Source: Lentisphaeria bacterium UBA1776 (GTDB lineage: Bacteria > Verrucomicrobiota > Lentisphaeria > Victivallales > Victivallaceae). From it: 11,721 nt of DNA. Below, piece by piece: positions 1-6,461 of this stretch. The notes under the pieces are model-generated. The model saw only the letters and a program-made list of their open reading frames with translations, searched no databases and was not told where the DNA came from. The position numbers were made by a program, and so were the translations under genes. How positions within the stretch are numbered: the stretch's first letter is position 1; each line of letters opens with the position of its first letter. The stretch lies in NCBI GenBank assembly GCA_002314605.1, contig DCGO01000071.1, positions 1 through 11,721 on the forward strand. The letters are read 5' to 3'.

Positions 1-162
1 CTTTGGACCGGATTAGGGCGACCGATGAAAGATCGGGAAGCAATCATTCGGGCGCTGATGCTGAAGCATGTATCTTCGGGCAGCAGCCTCAAAATCCCAT
101 TTTGCATCTTTTTCCCCATTGTCCCGCAAATCCATCCGTTTGAATTTTTAGAGGTACCCTGA
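1..162 (+). pseudogene. Possible transposase N-terminal fragment, open at left edge
   Basis: Frame 1 is open from the window edge to a TGA at 160-162. Its first part reads LWTGLGRPMKDREAIIRALM followed by LKHV. A Gly-Arg-Pro, a short charged stretch, then an Arg-Ala-Leu-x-Leu-Lys helix is the usual layout near the N-terminus of IS4/IS5/IS1182-type DDE transposases (DUF772-like). After about residue 25 the resemblance stops, and the remainder (about 28 residues, Phe/Pro/Ile-rich) looks like non-coding sequence read through. The catalytic DDE region would be expected downstream and is absent in all frames. I infer a truncated relic of an insertion sequence. The alternative is the C-terminus of an unrelated gene whose body lies left of the window. 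No inverted repeat or target duplication could be located. Confidence 0.35.
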
Positions 163-432
163 AGTTCCTGTAAAGTTGCTTTTTCCGTTTTGCAATTCCG
201 TTCAACTTCATCAAAATTCTGCCCCGTTTTCTGTACTGTCCTTCAGGCAGTCCTCTGTTTGTGCATGCTGTCCGGAAGCTGCGCTCCGCTGGCATCCGGT
301 TATGAGCGTGCCGCCTTTCAGGCTTCACTGCACATCAATATACAGTTTTCAGACGGGAATTTCCAGCGGAACAAACTTTGTTTGTCAGCAAGCCCCCCGG
401 CGGCATTTTCCGGAGCATTTTTGCAGGGAGAC
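163..432. other. Non-coding stretch with a small AT-rich palindrome
   Basis: This stretch of about 270 bases has no credible gene. Overlapping plus-strand frames through it (starts at 176 and 190) encode low-complexity, Cys/Phe/Ser-rich peptides with no domain, no proper ribosome binding site and a coding bias unlike the neighbours. A minus-strand frame (89-328) is Arg/Lys-rich and equally unconvincing. The only structure I can point to is a hairpin or palindrome at 371-385, ACAAAC-TTT-GTTTGT, about 60 bases upstream of the promoter of the next gene. It could be an operator or merely a weak hairpin. The region may be old insertion-sequence flank, given the relic to its left. Confidence 0.4.
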
Positions 433-461
433 TTGAAAGTTGCGGGGAGGAACTGTATATT
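433..461 (+). promoter_or_regulatory. Sigma-70-type promoter for the DUF4139-like gene
   Basis: TTGAAA (433-438) and TATATT (456-461) are separated by exactly 17 bases. Each hexamer differs from the consensus at one position. Transcription would start near 468, giving a leader of about 35 bases that contains the ribosome binding site AAGGGAG (490-496), seven bases before the ATG at 504. Confidence 0.6.
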
Positions 462-503
462 TCCGGCTGTCATGGGGAACTCTGAAAACAAGGGAGATAT
501 TCT

Positions 504-2075
504 ATGCGTTGGATGTTTTTGCCGGGATTGCTGGCCGGAATGGCACTTTCCGGGGCGGAAATGGCGGCTCCGGTGACCGGGGCCATGATCTTTTCGGACG
601 GCATTGCCGCCGTTCGACGGACTGTGGATGCCGGGGAAATGACGGAATTTGACCTCGCCCTCACCATTCAGCCCATGGCAGGCACGCTGTGGTTTTCCGA
701 TCCGGTGGTGTCCGTGGTGCGGCGGGAGGTGAAGGCACCTGCCCCCGAAGGCTGGCCTATAAGCGATTACACCAAAACTTTTGCAGGGAAAACGGTGACG
801 CTCTTTGTGGCCGCCGGCAGCGGCGATCGGGAGATCTCCGGTACCGTCTGGGACCCGGATCCCAGGGAAGGGCCGGTCGCGGCTGCCAATCTGTACCGGG
901 ATACGGTCTGGCTCAAGCAGCCGGACGGAAAATTCGAGATGGTGTCACGACACCTGATCCGGGGGATCCGCTGTACCGGGGCTCCGCAGGCCGCCCCCCG
1001 GACGGTGAAGCACCCCGTATGGCACTTCACATTGTCCAAAGCAGCCCAAAAACCTCTGAATATCGACTTCCTTACCGGGGGGCTGGCATGGGAGAATGCC
1101 TATTGCATCGAACTCCTTGACGGAAAGCGGATGGCCATCCGGCAGGACGCGGAGATCGTGAACAACCTCTCCGAACTCAAGAATGTGGATCTGTACCTTG
1201 CCGGCGGCTCCGCCGGATTCGTGAACCGGGGACGGACCAGCCCCATGGCCATGATCCGGCCGGGGAAGCATGCCGGAGCGGGCGTCCGCCCGGTCAATTT
1301 CCGGGAAATGAACGGACGCAATATCAACATGCTGGCGGACTGCGCTGCTGCCGAAGTCCCGGTCGGATTCGGGGTTTCCGCCACGGGGGAAAGCGCGGAT
1401 ATTTCCCTCGTCCCCCTGCGGAATTTTTCGCTCGGCAAAGGGGAGGTGTGTCACCGGACGCTGGGGCGGGCGGAGTGTTCTTTCGAACGTCTGGTCCACT
1501 GGGCCGTCCGGGCCCGGCGGAATGCTGACAGCGGACGGGTCGTGAATTCCAACGCCGGAACGCTTATGGATGCTTTGCGTTTCACAAATCCCTTTGACCG
1601 GCCCCTGACGGCGGCTCCGGCGGAGATCCTTGACGGTGGCGTGGTGCTTTCTCAGATCCGGGTCCCGTGGGTGAACCCGGGAGCGGAGAAGACCCTTGAC
1701 ATTATGCCGGCCCTTTCGTTGACGGGGAAGGTCCTGGAATATGAGGTCGCTGCGCAGAAGCCGGAACTGGTGGAATCTCTGATCCCGGAGTCCGAACGTC
1801 TGCAGTCCGGAAAGAAATTTTTGGGAAAGCGTTACCGGGTCACGGATGTTCAGGGAGAACTCCGGCTGAAAAATGACCGGAAGACGGCGGCAAAAGTGCA
1901 GATCGATCTGGATTACGCCGGTGTCCTCGTTTCGGCGGAGGGGAAGCCCGGGCGTACCATGCTGGACAGCACCGGTTCGCTGAATCCCAGTTCCCGGCTC
2001 TGCTGGGATCTCAAACTCGGAGCCGGTGAAGAGAAGGTGATCCGTTACCGGTACTGCCTCCTGGCGGCTTATTGA
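504..2075 (+). CDS. Secreted DUF4139-like protein of unknown function
   Basis: The 523-residue product starts with a hydrophobic segment (residues 4-16) and small residues near 17-22, consistent with a Sec signal peptide and export to the periplasm or beyond. Residues about 189-520 follow the pattern of DUF4139 proteins: GGLAWENAY (192-200), a strand ending AEIVNN (216-221), NVDLYLAGG (227-235), then a C-terminal beta-rich section. In that last section an Asn-Asp-Arg-Lys turn (457-460) and a WDLKLGAGEEK stretch precede a final strand YRYCLLAAY. DUF4139 proteins are built of beta-sandwich repeats and have no assigned enzymatic role, so I give none. The start is set by AAGGGAG seven bases upstream. 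The gene has its own promoter and appears monocistronic. It ends tail to tail with ispF, overlapping by 7 bases. The family call rests on recognised sequence pattern only. Confidence 0.65.
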   Translation: MRWMFLPGLLAGMALSGAEMAAPVTGAMIFSDGIAAVRRTVDAGEMTEFDLALTIQPMAGTLWFSDPVVSVVRREVKAPAPEGWPISDYTKTFAGKTVTLFVAAGSGDREISGTVWDPDPREGPVAAANLYRDTVWLKQPDGKFEMVSRHLIRGIRCTGAPQAAPRTVKHPVWHFTLSKAAQKPLNIDFLTGGLAWENAYCIELLDGKRMAIRQDAEIVNNLSELKNVDLYLAGGSAGFVNRGRTSPMAMIRPGKHAGAGVRPVNFREMNGRNINMLADCAAAEVPVGFGVSATGESADISLVPLRNFSLGKGEVCHRTLGRAECSFERLVHWAVRARRNADSGRVVNSNAGTLMDALRFTNPFDRPLTAAPAEILDGGVVLSQIRVPWVNPGAEKTLDIMPALSLTGKVLEYEVAAQKPELVESLIPESERLQSGKKFLGKRYRVTDVQGELRLKNDRKTAAKVQIDLDYAGVLVSAEGKPGRTMLDSTGSLNPSSRLCWDLKLGAGEEKVIRYRYCLLAAY

Positions 2076-2542
2076 CCGGCAAGTAAAACCACGGCGCTGG
2101 CGGCGATGCCTTCGCCCCGACCGGTGAAGCCGAGTTTCTCGGTGGTGGTGGCCTTGACGCTGACGGCATCGCAATGGAGAGCGGCCCGCAGGCGCTCCTG
2201 CATCTCTTCCCGGTAAGGGGCGATCTTCGGGGCCTGGGCGATGATGGTGATGTCCGCATTGACAACACGGTACGGGGCAACGGACGGGTGGGCCAGGACT
2301 TTCTTCAGAAGTTCCATGCTGTCGGCGTCTTTGTACGCCGGGTCCTTGTCCGGGAAGAGTTGGCCGATGTCCCCTGCGCAGGCGGCACCGAGGATGGCAT
2401 CCATGAGGGCGTGGCTTGCTGCATCTGCATCGCTGTGTCCCAGAAGCCCTTTCGGGTACGGAATTTCAACGCCGCAAAGAATGCACGGCCTTCCTTCGAC
2501 CAGCCGGTGCACGTCAAACCCCTGTCCGATCCTGAAACTCAT
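2069..2542 (-). CDS. ispF: 2-C-methyl-D-erythritol 2,4-cyclodiphosphate synthase
   Basis: IspF converts 4-diphosphocytidyl-2-C-methyl-D-erythritol 2-phosphate into the cyclic diphosphate MEcPP with release of CMP, the fifth step of the MEP isoprenoid pathway, in the cytosol as a trimer. The 157-residue length fits the family (E. coli 159). Visible motifs are GFDVHRL (8-14), with metal ligands Asp10 and His12; GHSDADAASHALMDA (35-49), with the third metal ligand His44; DIG (58-60); and the C-terminal TTTEKLGFTGRGEGIA signature. All key residues are intact. The ATG at 2540-2542 has an AAGGGAA ribosome binding site upstream on the minus strand and a consensus-like promoter further upstream. The gene diverges from folE and the dxr/ispG train, so this locus holds three MEP genes on two strands. 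Its stop lies inside the last codons of the convergent DUF4139-like gene. Confidence 0.97.
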   Translation of the reverse strand: MSFRIGQGFDVHRLVEGRPCILCGVEIPYPKGLLGHSDADAASHALMDAILGAACAGDIGQLFPDKDPAYKDADSMELLKKVLAHPSVAPYRVVNADITIIAQAPKIAPYREEMQERLRAALHCDAVSVKATTTEKLGFTGRGEGIAASAVVLLAGQ

Positions 2543-2562
2543 GGTAATTCCCTTTTTCGGAA

Positions 2563-2591
2563 AATATACACTTCCCGGGCCGCTCCGTCAA
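2563..2591 (-). promoter_or_regulatory. Promoter of ispF
   Basis: Read on the minus strand, TTGACG (plus coordinates 2586-2591) and TATATT (2563-2568) are spaced by exactly 17 bases. Each matches the sigma-70 consensus at five of six positions. The predicted start near 2556 leaves only a short leader, with AAGGGAA as the ribosome binding site, before the ispF ATG at 2542. Confidence 0.65.
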
Positions 2592-2599
2592 GGGACGGA

Positions 2600-2628
2600 C
2601 TGGAAAAAACGCCCGTTTATGCTATATT
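2600..2628 (+). promoter_or_regulatory. Probable extended -10 promoter of the folE operon
   Basis: TATATT (2623-2628) is preceded by TG at 2620-2621, giving an extended -10 (TGCTATATT). A weak -35, CTGGAA (2600-2605), lies 17 bases upstream of the -10. The strong extended -10 can compensate for the poor -35. The -10 lies inside the palindrome at 2617-2638, so a protein bound there would be expected to block this promoter. It would serve the whole rightward train, since no other clear promoter was found between folE and 10760. Confidence 0.45.
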
Positions 2629-2638
2629 TACAGCATAA
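2617..2638. promoter_or_regulatory. Palindrome overlapping the folE promoter, candidate operator
   Basis: TTATGCT (2617-2623) and AGCATAA (2632-2638) are perfect inverted copies separated by 8 bases. The dyad covers the proposed -10 of the folE promoter and lies about 25 bases upstream of the ispF -35. It is too AT-rich, and lacks a T-run, to be a terminator. I infer an operator for a dimeric regulator; no regulator gene is present in the window. Confidence 0.4.
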
Positions 2639-2650
2639 TAGAACATATTA

Positions 2651-2656
2651 GGGAGG
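2651..2656 (+). promoter_or_regulatory. Ribosome binding site that fixes the folE start
   Basis: GGGAGG is six bases from the ATG at 2663 but directly abuts an in-frame TTG at 2657. The spacing therefore favours the ATG and removes two residues from the longest possible reading frame. Confidence 0.7.
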
Positions 2657-2662
2657 TTGTGT

Positions 2663-3202
2663 ATGCAGGATGAGATCCGGTCCATTCTCCGGGAGATCGG
2701 CGAGGACCCGTCCCGGCAGGGGCTCCTGTCCACCCCCATGCGGGTGGAAAAATCGCTGAAGTTCCTGACCCGGGGTTATCAGCAGACTTTGGAAGAGGTG
2801 GTGAACGGGGCGTTGTTCGAGGCCGAGAGCGATGACATGGTCATTGTGCGGGATGTGGAATTTTTCAGCATGTGCGAGCACCACATGCTTCCTTTTTTCG
2901 GCAAGTGCGACATCGGCTACATCCCCCGGGGGAAGATCCTGGGGGTGAGCAAGGTCGCCCGCATTGTGGACATGTTTGCCCGCCGCCTTCAGATCCAGGA
3001 GCGTCTTACCCGGCAGATCTCCGAAGCCATTATGGAGATCACCGGTGCCGCCGGCGCCGGCGTGGTCATTGAGGCCCGGCACCTCTGCATGCAGATGAGG
3101 GGGGTGGAGAAACAGCACTCCGTCATGACCACCAGTTCCATGGTCGGCTCTTTCCGCCGGGAACTGGCCACCCGCAACGAATTCACCCGGCTGATCCGCT
3201 GA
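2663..3202 (+). CDS. folE: GTP cyclohydrolase I, type IA
   Basis: FolE converts GTP to 7,8-dihydroneopterin triphosphate and formate, the entry step to tetrahydrofolate and other pterins. It works in the cytosol as a toroid of subunits. The 179-residue product (E. coli 222, the shorter N-terminus being common) shows the zinc site: Cys71 and His74 in SMCEHHMLPF (69-78) and Cys142 in EARHLCMQMRGVEK (137-150). It also has GVSKVARIVD (94-103) and the closing TTSSMVGSFR. All catalytic features are present. I chose the ATG at 2663 over an in-frame TTG at 2657 because GGGAGG then has six-base spacing. It is the first gene of a tightly packed rightward operon, and its stop overlaps the dtd start by one base (TGATG). 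Confidence 0.97.
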   Translation: MQDEIRSILREIGEDPSRQGLLSTPMRVEKSLKFLTRGYQQTLEEVVNGALFEAESDDMVIVRDVEFFSMCEHHMLPFFGKCDIGYIPRGKILGVSKVARIVDMFARRLQIQERLTRQISEAIMEITGAAGAGVVIEARHLCMQMRGVEKQHSVMTTSSMVGSFRRELATRNEFTRLIR

Positions 3203-3648
3203 TGCGCACTCTGGTTCAGCGGGTGACTTCCGCAAAAGTCGAGGTGGCGGGGAAAATCACCGGTCAGATCGGTCCCGGCATGGCCGTGCTGGTGGGGGTG
3301 ACCCATTCCGATACGGAAAAAGATGCGCAGTATCTGGCCGAAAAATGCGTCAACCTCCGGATCTATGATGATGACCATGGCGTGATGAACCGGTCTCTAT
3401 TGGAAACGGGGGGGGCGGTGCTGGCGGTTTCCCAGTTCACTTTGTATGGGGAGACGGTCAAGGGCCGGCGGCCTTTTTACGGCGCGGCGGCCCGGCCGGA
3501 GGCCGCAAAACCGTTGTATGAAAAATTTGTGGAGTATGTGAAAAGTTACGGCGTCCAGGTGGAGTGCGGTGTTTTTCAGGCGGAAATGCAGCTGGAGATC
3601 CACAATGACGGCCCGGTGACGCTGATGCTGGAGAGTCCGGTCAAATGA
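3202..3648 (+). CDS. dtd: D-aminoacyl-tRNA deacylase
   Basis: Dtd hydrolyses the ester bond of D-aminoacyl-tRNAs and glycyl-tRNA(Ala), so that D-amino acids do not enter translation. It is a cytosolic homodimer. The 148 residues are the normal family length. The product starts with the typical MRTLVQRV strand and carries both active-site signatures: SQFTLY (77-82) and NDGPVT (135-140), the latter holding the Gly-cisPro pair that inserts into the partner's active site. The start overlaps the folE stop by one base and the stop overlaps the dxr start by four (ATGA), pointing to translational coupling. It has no obvious metabolic link to isoprenoid or folate synthesis, so its presence looks like operon packing of housekeeping genes. 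Confidence 0.96.
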   Translation: MRTLVQRVTSAKVEVAGKITGQIGPGMAVLVGVTHSDTEKDAQYLAEKCVNLRIYDDDHGVMNRSLLETGGAVLAVSQFTLYGETVKGRRPFYGAAARPEAAKPLYEKFVEYVKSYGVQVECGVFQAEMQLEIHNDGPVTLMLESPVK

Positions 3649-4796
3649 AGAAAAAAGTGGTGGTGCTGGGGAGTACCGGGTCCATTGGCGAAAACACTTT
3701 CCGGGTGCTGATGAATTTCCCGGAGGAGTTTGAAGTGCTGGGCCTTGCCGCCCGGAGCCGGACGGACCGTCTGGCGGAACAGGCGGCGGCTTTGCGTGTC
3801 CGCTATGCCGTGACCGGAGATGAATCCCGGCGGGACGAACTTGCCCGGAAACTTCCGGCCGGGATCCGCTGCGGCGCCGGACTGCAGGATATGATTGAAC
3901 TGGCAAGTCTCCCGGAAGCGGATATTGTGGTCTGCGCCGTGGTGGGCACGGCGGGATTTCTGCCGGTGGCCGGGGCGATCAGGGGGGGGAAGACCATCGC
4001 CCTTGCCAGCAAGGAGATCATGGTGATGGCGGGAGACTGGATCAACGCTCTCCTAGACCGGAATCCCCGTGCCCGCATCGTCCCGGTGGACAGTGAGCAC
4101 AGCGCGATCTACCAGTGTCTTCAGGGGCGCCGGCCTGATGAAGTGGCCCGTCTGGTGCTGACGGCGTCCGGGGGACCTTTCCGGACGGCGAGCCGGGAAA
4201 CCATTGCCAAAGCGACTTTTGAACAGGCCATGCACCACCCCACATGGAACATGGGACGAAAGGTCACCATCGATTCCGCATCGCTGATGAACAAAGCTCT
4301 GGAACTGGTGGAGGCCCGGCATCTCTTCCGGGTGGCGCCGGAAAAACTCAAGGTGGTGATCCACCCCCAGTCCATCGTTCACTCCATGGTGGAACTTTCC
4401 GACGGGTGTCTGATCGCCCAGATGGCTATGCCGGACATGCGTTTTGCCATTCAGTATGCCCTCACATATCCGGAACGCCGGACGGGCGGGCTGCCGCCGA
4501 TTGACTGGGATAAACTTGCATCGCTCACGTTTGAGGAACCGGACGGCAGCCGTTTCCCGTCTCTGGATCTGGCTGTGACGGCATTGCGCGTCGGGGGGAC
4601 CATGCCCACGGTCATGAATGCGGCCAACGAGATCGCCGTGGAAAAATTTTGCCGGGGAGAGATTGCATTCCCGGAAATCTGGAGTATTGTTGAGAAGACC
4701 ATGGGGGGCCACTGCGTGCGGCCCCAGAGTGATCTGGAAGAAATTCTGGCGGCGGACCGGGAGGCCCGGAGTTTTGCCGCAAATCTGAAACCGTAA
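3645..4796 (+). CDS. dxr: 1-deoxy-D-xylulose 5-phosphate reductoisomerase
   Basis: Dxr (IspC) rearranges and reduces DXP to 2-C-methyl-D-erythritol 4-phosphate with NADPH, the committed MEP step and the target of fosmidomycin. The 383-residue product has an N-terminal Rossmann domain with GSTGSIG (9-15) and the metal-binding VDSEH (148-152, with Asp149 and Glu151). It also has ASGGPFR (174-180), HPTWNMG (198-204), the flap and substrate region HPQSIVHSMVE (240-250), and a C-terminal helical domain with NAANE (325-329). Length is slightly below E. coli (398). One oddity is that the NADPH-proximal segment usually written LANKE is LASKE here (120-124). The gene overlaps dtd by four bases and is followed 12 bases later by rseP, a neighbour pair conserved in many bacteria. 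Confidence 0.97.
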   Translation: MKKKVVVLGSTGSIGENTFRVLMNFPEEFEVLGLAARSRTDRLAEQAAALRVRYAVTGDESRRDELARKLPAGIRCGAGLQDMIELASLPEADIVVCAVVGTAGFLPVAGAIRGGKTIALASKEIMVMAGDWINALLDRNPRARIVPVDSEHSAIYQCLQGRRPDEVARLVLTASGGPFRTASRETIAKATFEQAMHHPTWNMGRKVTIDSASLMNKALELVEARHLFRVAPEKLKVVIHPQSIVHSMVELSDGCLIAQMAMPDMRFAIQYALTYPERRTGGLPPIDWDKLASLTFEEPDGSRFPSLDLAVTALRVGGTMPTVMNAANEIAVEKFCRGEIAFPEIWSIVEKTMGGHCVRPQSDLEEILAADREARSFAANLKP

Positions 4797-4808
4797 AGGA
4801 CACTGGAG

Positions 4809-6461
4809 ATGATCTGGGAGTATTTTTCAAGCATCGGTTCCATTCTGATCGTGGTGCTGGTGGTGGGTTTTTGCATTTTTTCCCATGAACTGGGGCATTT
4901 TCTGGCGGGCAAGTGGCGGAAACTGCATATCGATGCCTTTTCCATCGGTTTCCGCAAGATCTGGGGAAAAAAGGTGAACGGCATCGAGTACCGCATCGGC
5001 TGGCTGCCTCTGGGCGGATATGTGGAGCTTCCTCAGGTGGACGCCACAGGAGAGGAGATCAAGGCCGCCGATGGTACCATTCTCCCCCGGGCCAAGCCTC
5101 TTGACCGGATCATCACGGCGGCGGCGGGACCGCTGGCGAATATTTTCTGCGGCATGGTGCTGGCGTGCTTCGTCTGGTATTTCGGCATCCCTCAGGACAC
5201 CCCGGATATGAAGCGGATGACGGTCGCCAAAGTGGAGAGGTCGAGCCCCGAATACAAGGCCGGTCTCCGTCCCGGGGACGTGATCGTGAAACTGAACGGG
5301 TCCGGATTCAACTGCACTTGGATGCGTCTGGCGGAAAACATTATGTACACTGTGGGGCCGGTCAGGCTGGGGATTGAGCGCCGTGGCGAATACAGGGAGA
5401 TCGAGTATGTTCCGGTGGACAACCCCCATGCGCCGGGCCGGCTTGGCCGGGAAAAGATCGGCTACCCGTTCTTTTCGGTACATATCCCGGTGGAACTCAA
5501 GCCGGTCAAAAACGGTCCGGCGGACAAAGCCGGGATCCGCAAGGGCGATATCCTCCTTGCCATTGACGGCAAAAGCGTGGGAAGCGCTCTCGAATTACGG
5601 CAGCTTCTGGCCTCATCGGAAAAGTCTCCGGTCATGTTCCGGATCCGCCGTGACGGCAAGGTCATGAATCTTCCCGTTGCTCCGGAATTCGAGCCGGGCG
5701 CCGAAACGGTTTACAAGATCGGGATCGCGTTCAGGGATGAGTCTTCCATGGCGGTGGATCTGGTGATCCCTTCCTCTCCCGCTGCCAAAGCCGGGATCAA
5801 AGCCGGAGATGTGATCCGCATCGTGGAAGGAAATCCGGTCCGTGTTCCGAAGATGATGATCGACTTCGTGAACAGATACGGGGCCAATCCCATGAGCGTC
5901 ACCGTGGAGCGGAACGGCCGGCAGCTGAATTTCGTTCTGAATCCGCAGAAACTCCGGGCCCGGGTTGTCGGGGTGGATCTGCTGATCCTGGCCCATCCCA
6001 CGCCCGTTGAACAGTTCAATAATATTTTCCGGCAGACCTTCATGGCTCTCCGGGGCATGTTTGTAAGCGGCGCCCACAAGATCGGTCTGACTGAAAAGAC
6101 CAGTACCCTCAAGCCCCGGCACATGTCCGGGCCCATCGGTATCGGGATGGTCCTGTACGGCATGTTCCGCCGGGCTCCGGTGATGATGGCGGTGCATTTT
6201 GTGGTGGTCTTCATGTTTGCGCTGGCGATCTTCAACCTCCTGCCGCTGCCGGTGCTGGACGGGGGGCATATTACTTTTGCCCTTATTGAGATCGTTTTCC
6301 GGCGGCCCCTTCCTGCAGTGGTCGTGAAATACCTTTCCATGATGTTCGTGGGGCTGCTGGTGCTGCTGATGCTGTATGTAACCTATTTTGACGTGCTCCG
6401 GCTTCTGCCGGAAAGAAAGGCGGTTCCGAAAAATGTGCCGGTCAAGACGGTCCAGCCGTAA
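4809..6461 (+). CDS. rseP: RseP-type site-2 intramembrane metalloprotease with three PDZ domains
   Basis: This family cuts membrane-embedded substrates, classically the anti-sigma factor RseA and leftover signal peptides, within the inner membrane. The 550-residue product starts with a membrane helix (about 10-25) containing the zinc motif HELGH (26-30). It ends with the second catalytic element LPLPVLDGGH (478-487, Asp484) flanked by hydrophobic segments at 460-480 and 508-526. Between them lie three PDZ-like units, each with an Ala-Gly-Ile/Leu-x-x-Gly-Asp core: AGLRPGDVIV (151-160), AGIRKGDILL (241-250) and AGIKAGDVIR (328-337). E. coli RseP has two PDZ domains and about 450 residues, so the extra length is the third PDZ. 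A ribosome binding site AAAGGA lies at 4795-4800. The 3' end overlaps ispG by about 29 bases. No RseA or RpoE homologue lies within view, so the substrate is unknown. Confidence 0.93.
   Translation: MIWEYFSSIGSILIVVLVVGFCIFSHELGHFLAGKWRKLHIDAFSIGFRKIWGKKVNGIEYRIGWLPLGGYVELPQVDATGEEIKAADGTILPRAKPLDRIITAAAGPLANIFCGMVLACFVWYFGIPQDTPDMKRMTVAKVERSSPEYKAGLRPGDVIVKLNGSGFNCTWMRLAENIMYTVGPVRLGIERRGEYREIEYVPVDNPHAPGRLGREKIGYPFFSVHIPVELKPVKNGPADKAGIRKGDILLAIDGKSVGSALELRQLLASSEKSPVMFRIRRDGKVMNLPVAPEFEPGAETVYKIGIAFRDESSMAVDLVIPSSPAAKAGIKAGDVIRIVEGNPVRVPKMMIDFVNRYGANPMSVTVERNGRQLNFVLNPQKLRARVVGVDLLILAHPTPVEQFNNIFRQTFMALRGMFVSGAHKIGLTEKTSTLKPRHMSGPIGIGMVLYGMFRRAPVMMAVHFVVVFMFALAIFNLLPLPVLDGGHITFALIEIVFRRPLPAVVVKYLSMMFVGLLVLLMLYVTYFDVLRLLPERKAVPKNVPVKTVQP

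Noticed and set aside
89..328. 79-codon minus-strand open frame near the left edge
   Set aside because: It is basic, low complexity and without family resemblance. It lies opposite the transposase-like fragment.
371..385. ACAAAC-TTT-GTTTGT hairpin as a terminator
   Set aside because: The stem is AT-rich and no T-run follows on either strand. It is kept only as a possible operator.
190..576. 128-codon plus-strand open frame before the DUF4139-like gene
   Set aside because: It has no good ribosome binding site, contains the promoter of the next gene, and overlaps that gene in another frame. The product is Cys-rich and unstructured.
945..2174. 409-codon minus-strand open frame overlapping ispF
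   Set aside because: It runs antisense to the DUF4139-like gene, with a biased Arg/His/Gln composition and no convincing start.
6388..6432. Upstream ATG of ispG as the true start
   Set aside because: The added 15 residues are Cys/Arg-rich and absent from the usual IspG N-terminus, and they merely mirror rseP sequence in another frame.
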